A DNA stretch of 64,000 nt from Actinocorallia aurantiaca (GCF_039533685.1 NZ_BAAATZ010000002.1:407474-471473), one strand, 5' to 3'. Positions 33,602 to 42,848 are shown, numbered from the stretch's first letter. Notes: generated by a model not told the origin, from the sequence alone. Program-made: numbers and translations.

Positions 33602-34177
33602 ATGGTGACGTCTGTGCGGGCGGACGACTCGGCTCTGATCGCGGAATCCCTGCGAAGACCCGAGGCGTTCGCGGAGCTCTTCGACCGCTACTCGGGCCTG
33701 CTCTACCGCTATACCTCACGCCGCCTCGGCCCGGAAAGCGCCGAGGACCTCGTAGGCGACACGTTCGCGGTCGCCTTCGCCAAACGCGCCAGGTACGACC
33801 CGGCCTACACGGACGCACGCCCATGGCTGTTCGGCATCCTCACCAAGCTCATCTCCCGCCACCGCCGCCGCGAGGCCGCCCGCTACCGAGCCTGGGAACG
33901 CAGCGCCCCGCCCGCCGTGTACGCGGAGTCCCCGACGGACCGTGTGGACGCGGAGGTGACGGCCCGGGCATCACGCGGCGAGCTGGCCCTGGCGCTGGCC
34001 ACGCTGTCGGCCGGGGACCGGGACGTGCTGCTGCTCGTGGCCTGGGGCGACTTCACCTACGAGGAGGTCGCCCGCGCCCTGGCCATCCCGACCGGAACCG
34101 TCCGATCGCGCCTCAACCGCGCCAGACGCAAGGTCCGCGCCGCCCTGGGCGAGGTCAACCCGCTGGAAGGAGAGTGA
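33602..34177 (+). CDS. ECF-type RNA polymerase sigma factor
   Basis: 191 residues. Sigma region 2 spans about 20-85 (FAELFDRYSGLLYRYTSRRL, then YTDARPWLFGILTKLISRHR). Region 4 is at about 130-185, with FTYEEVARALAIPTGTVRSR as the helix-turn-helix. The GTG at 33605 is an alternative start. It runs into the LytR-type gene with a 2-bp gap, so the two form an operon. No anti-sigma factor is adjacent. Confidence 0.9.
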   Translation: MVTSVRADDSALIAESLRRPEAFAELFDRYSGLLYRYTSRRLGPESAEDLVGDTFAVAFAKRARYDPAYTDARPWLFGILTKLISRHRRREAARYRAWERSAPPAVYAESPTDRVDAEVTARASRGELALALATLSAGDRDVLLLVAWGDFTYEEVARALAIPTGTVRSRLNRARRKVRAALGEVNPLEGE

Positions 34178-34179
34178 CG

Positions 34180-35217
34180 ATGGACGACCTGCAGATGCTG
34201 CGCGACCTCGGCCACGATCTGGAACACGAACCCCCCGCCTCCCTCGACCGCCAGCGGAACCGAATCAACGGCCCCCGTTCCCGCCGCTGGACCCGTCCGA
34301 AGGGCTGGCTCGTCCTGGGCGTCGCCGCCGCCGTCACGGCCTCCGCACTGCTCGTCCCGCGCCTGCTGCTCAGCACCGAGATGGATTATCTGGACGTTCT
34401 GGAAGACCCGGGTTCCGTCACGGAACCGAAGCCGACCAAGGACGTGAACATCCTGGTACTCGGCTCGGACAGCCGAGGCGGCCGGAACCAGAAGGAGGCC
34501 GACCGCTTCGCGCGGTCCGACACGATCATCGTGGCGCACGTTCCCGCCGACGGGCGCGGAGTGAAGATGGTGAGCATTCCACGCGACACCCTTGTGGACG
34601 TCCCGGACTGTAAGAACGCGGACGGCAGGACGGTGCCCGGGAGCCGGGCGGTGATCAACGTGGCCTTCACCATCGGTGGTGCGGAGTGCGCCCGGAAGAC
34701 CGTCGAGAACCTGGGCGGCATCACCCTCGACCACACGATCGTCTTCGACTTCATCGCCTTCAAGAGGGTGGTCGACGCGCTGGGCGGCGTAGAGGTCGAG
34801 ATCGAGACCGAGATCAGGGATCCGGAGGCGAAACTGTCGCTCCACAAGGGGCTCCAGACCCTGAAGGGGGAACAGGCGCTCGGCTACGTCCGTGCGCGTC
34901 GCGGTCTCGGTGACGGCTCCGACCTGGGACGGATCAAGCGACAGCAGGAGGTGATGGAGGCCGTCGTCGAGAAGTCCGAACCGCTGCTCGGCGACCCGGC
35001 GAAGGCCATGGACCTGGCCAAGGCCGTCGCCCCTGCTCTGAAGGAGGGCCAGGGCCTGACCGTGAGCAGGATGCTGCAGATCGTCTTCGTGTTCGCGCAG
35101 TCCGGCGACCATGAGATCGACTTCCTCACCGTGCCGTGGAAGCCCGACCCGGAGGAGCCCGACCGCCTCGTCCTGAAGCAGCCCGAGGCAGAGAAGCTCT
35201 GGCAGACCCTCCGCTGA
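34180..35217 (+). CDS. LytR-CpsA-Psr family protein
   Basis: 345 residues. A cytoplasmic N-terminus and one membrane helix (about 45-67, GWLVLGVAAAVTASALLVPR) are followed by the extracellular LCP domain with NILVLGSDSRG, RSDTIIVAHV and KMVSIPRDT near 130. The conserved Arg in YVRARRGLGDGSDLGRIKRQ near 248 is present. LCP enzymes transfer anionic glycopolymers to peptidoglycan. AAGGAG is 8 nt before ATG 34180; a GTG at 34174 overlapping the sigma stop is the alternative. Confidence 0.9.
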   Translation: MDDLQMLRDLGHDLEHEPPASLDRQRNRINGPRSRRWTRPKGWLVLGVAAAVTASALLVPRLLLSTEMDYLDVLEDPGSVTEPKPTKDVNILVLGSDSRGGRNQKEADRFARSDTIIVAHVPADGRGVKMVSIPRDTLVDVPDCKNADGRTVPGSRAVINVAFTIGGAECARKTVENLGGITLDHTIVFDFIAFKRVVDALGGVEVEIETEIRDPEAKLSLHKGLQTLKGEQALGYVRARRGLGDGSDLGRIKRQQEVMEAVVEKSEPLLGDPAKAMDLAKAVAPALKEGQGLTVSRMLQIVFVFAQSGDHEIDFLTVPWKPDPEEPDRLVLKQPEAEKLWQTLR

Positions 35218-35257
35218 GAGTCTGGAACCCTTCTCCGGGTACGGACAAAAGGGGAAT

Positions 35258-35857
35258 GTGACCCTCCACAGCAGGACCGATCCCGAGTTGTGGGGCGCGG
35301 CCCTGGCGGGGGACGAGCAGGCTTTCGGAGAGCTGTTCGCCCGCCATGGCCGCGCCATCTACAACTACTGCTTCCGCCGTACGGCCGACTGGGCGGCGGC
35401 GGAGGACCTCGCCTCGGTCGTCTTTCTGGAGACGTGGCGGCGGCGCGGGCACGTCCGGATGGACGAAGGCTCGCTGCTCCCGTGGCTGTACGGGGTGGCC
35501 ACGAACGTCCTGCGTAACCACCAGCGCTCGCTTCGGCGGTACGGTGCGGCGCTGGCCCGCATTCCGGAGCCGGTTCCCGCGGAGGAGGACGCCGACCTGG
35601 TGGCGGCCCGGCTGGACGACCAGTGCCGCATGCGCGAGGTCCTTGACCGGATCGGGCATCTTTCCCGCCGTGACCAGGAGCTTCTCTCCCTGTGCGTCTG
35701 GGAGGAACTGACCTATGCCGAGGCGGCGGCCGCCCTCGGGATCCCCGTGGGCACCGTTCGCTCCCGCCTCAGCCGGATCCGCGCGAAGCTGAAGGAACCA
35801 CCCTTGACGCTCGGACATAAAGGGGTAAACGGCACATTCAGGGAGGAACTGTCATGA
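35258..35857 (+). CDS. ECF-type RNA polymerase sigma factor
   Basis: 199 residues. Region 2 is near 20-85 (FGELFARHGRAIYNYCFRRT, then SLLPWLYGVATNVLRNHQR). Region 4 is near 130-185 (LTYAEAAAALGIPVGTVRSR). The start is GTG 35258. Its stop overlaps the start of the next gene (ATGA). The pairing with a CU044_5270-type membrane protein is a known arrangement for a sigma factor and its probable regulator. Confidence 0.9.
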   Translation: MTLHSRTDPELWGAALAGDEQAFGELFARHGRAIYNYCFRRTADWAAAEDLASVVFLETWRRRGHVRMDEGSLLPWLYGVATNVLRNHQRSLRRYGAALARIPEPVPAEEDADLVAARLDDQCRMREVLDRIGHLSRRDQELLSLCVWEELTYAEAAAALGIPVGTVRSRLSRIRAKLKEPPLTLGHKGVNGTFREELS

Positions 35858-36963
35858 GCTCTCTGCCCCCTCGACGGGACCTGCCTGATCTGCAGACCCG
35901 GAGGAACCATCTGATGTCCGAGATCAGTACCCCGCCCCGGAAACCCACACGCCGTCTCCTCTTCGGCGGTCTTCTCGCCGGTGCCGCCGCGACGGTGGCC
36001 GGAGGCGCCGCCGCGGCCCTTCTGATCGTCCCGGCGGACCGGCCCCCTTCGCGACCGCCCGTCCCCGGGCAGAGCGGCCCGCTTCGGCTCATCGCGGCTT
36101 CGGAGGTCCTCGCCCGGGCCTCGGAAAGGGCGGGCGATGAACCCGAGTTCGACCCTGCGCCCGGCCAGTACCTCTACTTCCAGAGCAGGGAGGAGCATGA
36201 TCTGTTCGGCCGCGTGTACCGGAGCAAGCCCCCGTGGGGGCCCGGCGAGGGCGTCCTTCACAGGAACAGGTCGTTCAGCCGTGATGAGGCCTGGTACCCG
36301 GTGGGCGGCCGGAGTCCGGGGTTCCGCTGGAGCAGCGGGGAGACCTTCGAGGGGCCCTGGCCGGGAGAGCACACGCCACTGAAGGTCAGTGGGCCCGGCT
36401 GGATCTGCGAGAGCTACCGGAACGTCAGTGAGGCGGGGAGGAAGGACCCGAAGGTCGAACCGGACTGCAAAGCGGGCGACGATCACTACCGCGACGACCT
36501 GCCCACAGACACCGAAGGCATGTACGAGCGGCTCTATGCCGGCGGCCGGAAGGAGGCGAACCCGTCGGACGTCGCGGCTTTCCGTGAGGTCGGTGAGATC
36601 GTCCGAGGCTACTATTTGCCGCCGAAGAGCCGTGCGGCCCTGTTCTCTGCGGCGGCTCGGATTCCCGGCACGACCGTGACCGGGAACGTCACCGACCTGG
36701 CCGACCGCGTGGGCATCGCCGTCGGCCAGGCCTGGGGCGGCGTCCGCTACGAGTTGATCTTCGATCCCGTCACCTTTGCGTTCTTCGGCGAGCGCGAGGT
36801 CGTCGACTTCGATGACTCCTTCGAACCCGCCGGAGCCGGGCCCGGCCCCTTCCTCCGGACTCCCGACCCCGAAATGGCCCGGTACATGAAGCCCGGACAC
36901 GTCCTCCGCCAGTCCGTGGACCTCCGCATCGCCTTGGTGGACGAGCGCGGCCAGAGGCCCTGA
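35854..36963 (+). CDS. CU044_5270-family membrane protein, probable sigma factor partner
   Basis: 369 residues. About 30 cytoplasmic residues, a membrane helix near 34-61 (LLFGGLLAGAAATVAGGAAAALLIV), then an extracellular domain with VLARASERAGDEPEFDPAPG and QYLYFQSREEH. Such proteins sit after ECF sigma genes and are thought to act like anti-sigma factors, though the short N-terminus lacks a zinc motif. Translation is coupled through ATGA. Confidence 0.8.
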   Translation: MSSLPPRRDLPDLQTRRNHLMSEISTPPRKPTRRLLFGGLLAGAAATVAGGAAAALLIVPADRPPSRPPVPGQSGPLRLIAASEVLARASERAGDEPEFDPAPGQYLYFQSREEHDLFGRVYRSKPPWGPGEGVLHRNRSFSRDEAWYPVGGRSPGFRWSSGETFEGPWPGEHTPLKVSGPGWICESYRNVSEAGRKDPKVEPDCKAGDDHYRDDLPTDTEGMYERLYAGGRKEANPSDVAAFREVGEIVRGYYLPPKSRAALFSAAARIPGTTVTGNVTDLADRVGIAVGQAWGGVRYELIFDPVTFAFFGEREVVDFDDSFEPAGAGPGPFLRTPDPEMARYMKPGHVLRQSVDLRIALVDERGQRP

Positions 36964-36973
36964 TCCTTCCGCC

Positions 36974-37007
36974 GGAAGCCCCCGCCGACGTCCTCGGCGG
37001 GGCTTCC
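36974..37007 (+). terminator. terminator of the second sigma operon
   Basis: GGAAGCCCCCGCCGA pairs with TCGGCGGGGCTTCC (one bulged C) starting 11 nt after the stop. Confidence 0.75.
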
Positions 37008-37262
37008 GTGCGTCCGGGACCACCTGGTGTGTTGCGCCGAGCGTCGGCGGCGCTGTCCTTGTCGAGGGATTATGTGTCGGCATGTGACAAAGATCAAGAA
37101 GCGTAGAAGAGGCCCGACTCGTTGAGTAGTGAGTGAAACGAGGTCGGAAGGGTACCGATTTGCAACTCGGTGTGCTTCAAACTGTCCAAGGTGTCCGATA
37201 TGTTGCGCCTTACTTCCTGGTAACCATAGGAATCGGCTGGTGAGAACGGTGCGTGCAGCAAG

Positions 37263-38333
37263 GTGAAGCTTCCAAGGTTCGGACGGTCGGCGACCGGTGT
37301 GCTGGCGGGGGCGGCCCTGGTTCTGGGGCTGTCGACGGCACCTGCGGTCGCGGAGCCCGAACAGCTCACGGCCGGGTACACGAAGGCCGACAGCGGGGCG
37401 AAGATCACGGATGAGCGCTGGGTGGACGGGCGCACCGTCGACGTCACGATCGACACGCCGGGGATCGCCGGCATCGATCCCAAGGCGCGGATCCTGGTGC
37501 CCGAGGGGTGGAGCAAGGACGCGGCCCGGACCTGGCCGGTGCTCTACGTGCTCTCCGGCGGGCCCGACACCTACACCATCTGGAGCGACAAGACCGACAT
37601 CGAGGAGACCGCCGCGGGCGACGACGTCATCGTCGTCATGCCCGACTCGGGCAAGGGCGGCGGCTTCGTCGACTGGTACAACGGCGGCAAGGGCGGCGAC
37701 CCCAAGTGGGAGACCTTCCACACGAAGGAGCTGTCCCAGCTCGTCGAGCGCAACTTCCGGGGCGGCACCTCCCGGGCGATCATGGGACTCTCCTCCGGCG
37801 GGTCGGGCGCGCTGATGTACGCCACCCGCAACCCGGGCTTCTACAAGTACGTGGCCTCCTACAGCGGCATAGCGCACATCACGAAGCCGGGCATCCCCAC
37901 GATCATGCTGCTGTCGGACGTGATCGACGGCTCCACCGAGAACCCGAACCCCTACGGGAAGCTGGGCGACCCGCTCTGGGACCGCTGGAACTGGCTGGAG
38001 CACGACCCGTACGTCAACGCCAGCACCCTCCGGGGCACCGGCGTCTACCTCTCCTCCGGCACGACGGGCCTGGTCGGTGAGCTGGACCTGACCCTGCCCG
38101 AGGTCATCGAGGAGAAGAACGGCGACGCCGTCGAGGTCGTCAAGGCCTACGCGGCGGGTTCGATCAGCGAGAAGCTCATCGGCATGACCAACGAGGACCT
38201 CGCCGCCCGCCTCAAGGCGATGAACATCCCCGCCACCGTGCACCTGTACGGGAACGGCCTGCACAGCTGGCCCTGGTGGAACCGCGAGTACAAGCTGGCC
38301 TGGCCCCTGATCATGAAGGCGCTGAACGGCTAG
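37263..38333 (+). CDS. secreted antigen-85/esterase D-like alpha/beta hydrolase
   Basis: 356 residues. A signal peptide (GVLAGAALVLGLSTAPAVAE, cleavage near residue 31) is followed by an esterase fold with the nucleophile in GLSSGGSGA near 182 and the catalytic His in NGLHSWPWW near 337. It shares the WETFHxKE block and the HxWPxW end with the genes at 56269 and 57311. The roughly 180 bp upstream are unusually AT-rich for the region and should hold the promoter. Secreted; substrate unknown. Confidence 0.88.
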   Translation: MKLPRFGRSATGVLAGAALVLGLSTAPAVAEPEQLTAGYTKADSGAKITDERWVDGRTVDVTIDTPGIAGIDPKARILVPEGWSKDAARTWPVLYVLSGGPDTYTIWSDKTDIEETAAGDDVIVVMPDSGKGGGFVDWYNGGKGGDPKWETFHTKELSQLVERNFRGGTSRAIMGLSSGGSGALMYATRNPGFYKYVASYSGIAHITKPGIPTIMLLSDVIDGSTENPNPYGKLGDPLWDRWNWLEHDPYVNASTLRGTGVYLSSGTTGLVGELDLTLPEVIEEKNGDAVEVVKAYAAGSISEKLIGMTNEDLAARLKAMNIPATVHLYGNGLHSWPWWNREYKLAWPLIMKALNG

Positions 38334-38345
38334 CCGAGAACGCGA

Positions 38346-38383
38346 GAAGGGCGGGCACCCCCTCAAGGGGATGCCCGCCCTTC
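38346..38383. terminator. bidirectional terminator between esterase and catalase genes
   Basis: GAAGGGCGGGCA and TGCCCGCCCTTC pair, with an inner CCCC/GGGG extension and a TCAA loop, 12 nt after the esterase stop and 21 nt after the catalase stop. Confidence 0.85.
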
Positions 38384-38404
38384 TTCGTCAGAGGCGGATC
38401 GGGG

Positions 38405-39856
38405 TCAGTCGGTGACGCCCAGGCCCTTGGCGACGGAGTCGCCCAGGTCCTTGTGGACGTTGGTCCAGTACTCGACGATCCGCTTCTTCATGTCCGAGGT
38501 GACCTCGGGCTTGGAGGCGTGGCCCACGACGTTGGAGACCATGTTGGCCCGGTCGGTCTCGGACAGGACGTTCTCCCACAGGGCCCGCGGCTGGCCGTAG
38601 TCGTCGTCCTCGCTGTGCAGGCGGTAGGCGCTGCGGACGATCTCGCCGGTGAGGGCGTAGCTCTCGCCCTCGTACAGCGCCGGGTCGGCGGCCGGGCCGC
38701 CGAACGAGTTCGGCGCGTAGTGCGGGCCGGACGGCTGATGGAAGGCCATCGGGCCGTCGAAGTTGTAGGAGTTCACCAGCGACTTCGGCTGGTTGACCGG
38801 AAGCTGCAGGTAGTTCGGGCCGATCCGGTAGCGGTGGGTGTCGGCGTAGGAGAACAGCCGGCCCTGGAGCATCTTGTCCGGGGACGGGCCGATGCCGGGC
38901 ACGAACGCCGACGGCTCGAAGGCGGCCTGCTCGATCTCGGCGAAGTAGTTCTCCGGGTTCCGGTTCAGGGTGAACCGGCCGATCGTGATCTCGGGGTAGT
39001 CGGCGTGCGGCCACACCTTGGTCAGGTCGAACGGGTTGAACCGGTAGTCCGCGGCGTCCTCGAACGGCATGATCTGCACGTTGACGGTCCACGACGGGTG
39101 GTCGCCCCGCTTGATGGCGTCGTAGAGGTCGCGGATGTGGAAGTCGGGGTCCTGGGACTGGATCGCGGCGGCCTCGCCGTCGGTGAAGTTCCGGACGCCC
39201 TGGTCGGTCTTGAAGTGGTACTTCACCCAGAACTTCTCACCGGACGCGTTGTACCAGAGGAAGGTGTGGGACCCGAAGCCGTGCATGTTCCGCCAGGAGG
39301 CGGGCGTGCCGCGGTCGGTCATCAGGAAGCTGACCTGGTGGGCCGACTCGGGGGACAGCGTCCAGAAGTCCCACTGCGCGTTGTGGTCGTGCAGATGGTT
39401 GTCCGGACGGCGCTTCTGGGTGTGGATGAAGTCGGAGAACTTCTGCGGATCCCGGATGAAGAAGATCGGGGTGTTGTTGCCGACGATGTCGTAGTTGCCC
39501 TGATCGGTGTAGAACTTGAGCGCGAAGCCGCGCGGGTCGCGCGCGGTGTCGGCGCTGCCCAGCTCGCCGGCGACCGTGGAGAAGCGCAGGAGGAGCGGGG
39601 TCTCCTCGCCCTTCTGGAAGAGGTCGGCCTTGGTGAACTGGCTGATGTCCTCGGTGATCTGCAGGGTGCCGTACGCGCCGCCGCCCTTGGCGTGGACGAC
39701 GCGCTCGGGCACACGTTCCCGGTTGAAGTGCGCCATCTTCTGGATCAGGTAGTGGTCCTGAAGCAGAAGCGGGCCGTTGGCCCCGACGGACTGCGAGAAC
39801 TCGTCGCTCGGCGCGGGGGCTCCGTTGTCGTCGGTGGTGATCGGCCTATCGGTCAT
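38405..39856 (-). CDS. katA: monofunctional heme catalase
   Basis: 483 residues, the small-subunit type. The active-site His region is RVVHAKGGGAYG near residue 46, with Asn in NTPIFFIRD near 132. The heme-ligand Tyr is in RLFSYADTHRYRIG near 338. It breaks down hydrogen peroxide. ATG 39856 is preferred over 39892: GGGAGGA lies upstream and the ATG overlaps the regulator stop (ATGA). It is the second gene of a regulator-catalase operon. Confidence 0.95.
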   Translation of the reverse strand: MTDRPITTDDNGAPAPSDEFSQSVGANGPLLLQDHYLIQKMAHFNRERVPERVVHAKGGGAYGTLQITEDISQFTKADLFQKGEETPLLLRFSTVAGELGSADTARDPRGFALKFYTDQGNYDIVGNNTPIFFIRDPQKFSDFIHTQKRRPDNHLHDHNAQWDFWTLSPESAHQVSFLMTDRGTPASWRNMHGFGSHTFLWYNASGEKFWVKYHFKTDQGVRNFTDGEAAAIQSQDPDFHIRDLYDAIKRGDHPSWTVNVQIMPFEDAADYRFNPFDLTKVWPHADYPEITIGRFTLNRNPENYFAEIEQAAFEPSAFVPGIGPSPDKMLQGRLFSYADTHRYRIGPNYLQLPVNQPKSLVNSYNFDGPMAFHQPSGPHYAPNSFGGPAADPALYEGESYALTGEIVRSAYRLHSEDDDYGQPRALWENVLSETDRANMVSNVVGHASKPEVTSDMKKRIVEYWTNVHKDLGDSVAKGLGVTD

Positions 39857-40281
39857 GGGTGTCCTCCCTGACAAGAGGGGCACAGGCCCCAATAGATGAC
39901 GTCGGCCTCATCGACCTTGAATCCGGCGTTGGCCGCCGGTTCCAGGCAGGGCGCGTGCCCCACCGCGCAGTCGACGTCGGCCACCGCGCCGCACTGACGG
40001 CATACGAGGTGGTGGTGGTTGTCCCCGACCCGGGACTCGTACCGGGCCGGGCTCCCGGCGGGCTCGATCCGGCGAAGGATCCCCGTGCCGGTGAGCGCGT
40101 TGAGCGCCTCGTAGATGGCTTGAGTGGAGACGTGACCGACACGCTCCCGCACCTTCTCGGCCACTTCCTCGGCCGTGAGGTGCCGTTCGAAGCGCAGGCA
40201 CTCCAGGATCGCGACCCGGGCGGACGTCACGCGGAGTCCGGCCCCGCGCAGCTGCTCGGCGGAAGATGCCTTCTCGGTCAT
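39853..40281 (-). CDS. Fur-family peroxide regulator (CatR/PerR-like)
   Basis: 142 residues. A winged helix (ECLRFERHLTAEEVAEKVRE, STQAIYEALNALTG) is followed by a dimerisation domain with HHHLVCRQCGAVADVDCAVG and a second Cys pair in LCPSCQ, the zinc site. It should repress itself and the coupled catalase gene until peroxide oxidises its metal site, as shown for CatR in Streptomyces. The start could also be 40287. Upstream, TTGATCATC and TTGACTCAATC (minus strand, about 40311-40340) are candidate operator/promoter sequence. Confidence 0.88.
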   Translation of the reverse strand: MTEKASSAEQLRGAGLRVTSARVAILECLRFERHLTAEEVAEKVRERVGHVSTQAIYEALNALTGTGILRRIEPAGSPARYESRVGDNHHHLVCRQCGAVADVDCAVGHAPCLEPAANAGFKVDEADVIYWGLCPSCQGGHP

Positions 40282-40441
40282 GTCCATCATTGAACCCCAT
40301 AAACACGATTGAGTCAAGAAAACGAGATGATCAACTCTAGTTGTCCCTCTGGTATCGATGATCCCGGTAACGCCGTCAAGGTACGAATCGGTCTCGGGTC
40401 CCCTGCCGGATTGCGCACCCGGAGGGTGACCGGGGGATGAT

Positions 40442-41068
40442 GTGCGGGTGACCGAAACAGGGACTCCGCTACGGAGAAGGCCGGCCCAGCGACGCTCCGC
40501 CGAACGGGTCCAGCGGATGCTGGACGCCTGCGCCGAGATCCTTGACGAGTCGGGCTACGAGGGGCTGTCCACCACCCGGATCGCCCAGCGCGCGGGCGTC
40601 GCGATCGGCTCGGTCTACCAGTTCTTCCCCGACAAGCGGGCGGTCGCCCAGGCACTGGCGCTGCGCAACCTGGAGCAGTTCGGCGAGCGCATCGGCGAGC
40701 TGCTGGCGGCCGGCTCGATGGACCGCTGGTCGGCGACCGTCGGACGGGCGATCGACATCTTCGTCGAGATGCACCGGACGGTGCCCGGCTTCCGGATCCT
40801 GCGCTTCGGCGACGTGGCCGACCTGCACCTGCTGGACGACTCCGCGGACAACAACGCCGTGGTGGCGCAGCGGCTGCGGGAGCTGATCGTCCAGTCCACC
40901 GGGGTGGCCGACACCCCGCGCCTGGAGCGGGCCTTCTCCATCGCGGTGGAGTCGGCGGACGCGCTGATCAAGATGGCCTTCCGCCGCGAACCCGACGGCG
41001 ACGACCAGGTGATCGACGAGGCCAAGGAGCTGATTCAGAACTATCTCTCCACCTATCTGGACAGATAG
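40442..41068 (+). CDS. TetR-family transcriptional regulator
   Basis: 208 residues. The N-terminal helix-turn-helix is STTRIAQRAGVAIGSVYQFF (about residues 43-62), and the C-terminal ligand domain resembles TetR_C families (LERAFSIAVESADALIKMAF). GTG 40442 follows GGGGGA. GTG 40448 is also possible. The target is unknown. The LURP-like gene follows 26 bp later and may be cotranscribed. Confidence 0.88.
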   Translation: MRVTETGTPLRRRPAQRRSAERVQRMLDACAEILDESGYEGLSTTRIAQRAGVAIGSVYQFFPDKRAVAQALALRNLEQFGERIGELLAAGSMDRWSATVGRAIDIFVEMHRTVPGFRILRFGDVADLHLLDDSADNNAVVAQRLRELIVQSTGVADTPRLERAFSIAVESADALIKMAFRREPDGDDQVIDEAKELIQNYLSTYLDR

Positions 41069-41094
41069 CCAAGAGGGGTCTATAAGTTCCTGAA

Positions 41095-41697
41095 ATGGAC
41101 TTCAACTGGCTCCAGGCGCAGAACCGATTCCTCGTCCGCCAGCGCTTCACCCTCATGGTGAACAAGTACGAGGTGCACACGCCGGGCCCGGACGGGAGCG
41201 AGCAGCACCTCGTCGCCTTCGCCCAGCAGAAGCGGATGGCGTTCAAGGAGCAGGTGACGCTCTACACCGACCAGACCAAGCAGTACGCGCTGGCCTCCTT
41301 CAAGGCCCGCCAGCGCATCGACCTCGGGGCCACCTACGACATCACCGACCACGAGGGCCGGCCGATCGGCAGCTTCCGCAAGGACTTCAAGCGCTCCCTG
41401 ACCAGTTCGACCTGGCACCTGGAGCAGCCGGGCCTGGGGGTGACGACGGGCACCGAGCGCAACCAGACGGTGGCCATCCTGCGCCGGGTCTGGGGCTTCA
41501 TCCCCTTCCTGGGCGACCTGCCGTTCGCCTGGCCGTACCACTTCGACTTCACCGCGGGGGGCGCCCACCCGGTCTTCTCCGTGATCAAGAAGTTCGGCCT
41601 GCGGGACAAGTACGTGGTGGAGATCCACGACCCGAGGATCGACCGCAGGCTGGTCCTCGCCCAAGCGGTCGCGCTGGACGCCTTGCAGAGCCGATAG
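41095..41697 (+). CDS. LURP-one/Tubby-C-like beta-barrel protein
   Basis: 200 residues, beta-rich, no signal peptide. NRFLVRQRFTLMVNKYEVHT, VAFAQQKRMAFKEQVTLYTD and YDITDHEGRPIGSFRKDFKR match the repeating pattern of LURP1/scramblase-type folds. Bacterial members are uncharacterised. It follows the TetR gene closely. Confidence 0.7.
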   Translation: MDFNWLQAQNRFLVRQRFTLMVNKYEVHTPGPDGSEQHLVAFAQQKRMAFKEQVTLYTDQTKQYALASFKARQRIDLGATYDITDHEGRPIGSFRKDFKRSLTSSTWHLEQPGLGVTTGTERNQTVAILRRVWGFIPFLGDLPFAWPYHFDFTAGGAHPVFSVIKKFGLRDKYVVEIHDPRIDRRLVLAQAVALDALQSR

Positions 41698-41782
41698 CGC
41701 ACCTCACTGTAAAAAGAGCCACATTCGCGGACATTACTTCGTTGGTAAGGCGTCCCGGCGTGGTGAATGTCACCATGGGGAT

Positions 41783-42643
41783 ATGACCGGTGACGAACTG
41801 GCACAGGGGTCGGCGGAAGAACCGGCGTGGCCGCGCAGCGGAACCATCGGCGGAGTCCCCTTCGTCGCGCTGCCCCCCACCTCGGTGGACGCGCCCGCGC
41901 GGGACGGCCTCATCGTCTGCTGGCACGCCTTCGACCCGCCCCGCACCGAGGCCGCGATGGCCGCGGCGCTGCCCATGACGGGCGTGCCCGTCTGGCGGGT
42001 CTACCTGGGGCTGCGGCTGCCCGACCCCGCCGACCGCGACTACCTCCAGCTGCTCGGGAGCACCGTGGAACGCGCCGTCGCCGAACTGCCCGAGGCCGTG
42101 GAGGGCCTGCGCGAGCTGCTCGGGCAGGGCGACGGGGCGATCGGGCTGGCCGGGCACGGCGAGGGCGCGCTGGCCGTGCTGCTGGCCCTGGCCGAGCAGG
42201 AGGTCCCGGTGTCGGCCGCGGCGCTCATCGCCCCGGTGTCCCGGCCCTCCCTGGTGATCGAGGCCAGGGAGCGCCGCTTCGGCGCCTACTCCTGGACGCC
42301 CGAGACCCGGGCGGTCGCCGAACGGCTCGACCTCACCGCGCGGGCCGCCGAGATCGCCCGGGCCGACCCGCGGCTGCTGCTGGTCGCCGGCGCCAACGAC
42401 CTCCTCATCCCCGCCGGGCAGGTCGAGGAGCTGCGCGGGCTGCTCAGCGAGGCCGGGATCACCTCCGCCGAGGCGGCGACCTTCCGCATGGGCCACGCGC
42501 TGGCCGCCGAGCCCGGCATCGAGCCCAAGCCGCCGCTCACCGCCGCGGTCAGCGTCGACGCCGCCCTGACCGACTGGTTCCGCCGCCACCTCAGCACGCA
42601 CACCCCCAAGACGACCAGGCCGCTGGCGATCAACCTCGGCTGA
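41783..42643 (+). CDS. alpha/beta hydrolase-like protein lacking the nucleophile
   Basis: 286 residues. The fold is clear: DGLIVCWHAFDPPR as the oxyanion region and LLLVAGANDLLIPAGQVEEL as the acid/turn region. The nucleophile elbow, however, reads IGLAGHGEGALAVL (about residues 113-126), with Gly where Ser, Cys or Asp should be. A possible His is in FRMGHALA. It is probably a binding protein or pseudoenzyme. The start is ATG 41783. Confidence 0.75.
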   Translation: MTGDELAQGSAEEPAWPRSGTIGGVPFVALPPTSVDAPARDGLIVCWHAFDPPRTEAAMAAALPMTGVPVWRVYLGLRLPDPADRDYLQLLGSTVERAVAELPEAVEGLRELLGQGDGAIGLAGHGEGALAVLLALAEQEVPVSAAALIAPVSRPSLVIEARERRFGAYSWTPETRAVAERLDLTARAAEIARADPRLLLVAGANDLLIPAGQVEELRGLLSEAGITSAEAATFRMGHALAAEPGIEPKPPLTAAVSVDAALTDWFRRHLSTHTPKTTRPLAINLG

Positions 42644-42670
42644 GGCCCCCGACCCGGGCGAGCTCGCCCC

Positions 42671-42848
42671 TGACCAGCCGATCCTCGCTGCGCTGTGGTC
42701 GTCTGGTCGTTCTGGGGAGCGACCCCCAGGCCCCCGTGAGGTGACCAGCCGATCCTCGCTGCGCTGCGGTCGTCTGTTCATTCTGGGGGGCGACCCCCAG
42801 ACCCCCGCGAGGTGACCAGCCGATCCTCGCTGCGCTGCGGTCGTCTGG
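42671..42848. repeat. three copies of an about 71-bp repeat with C/G hairpins
   Basis: TGACCAGCCGATCCTCGCTG begins at 42671, 42742 and 42813, each with a TCGTCTGGTC-type end. CTGGGG...CCCCCAG hairpins lie between the copies. It occupies the gap between converging genes and probably terminates both. Confidence 0.85.
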
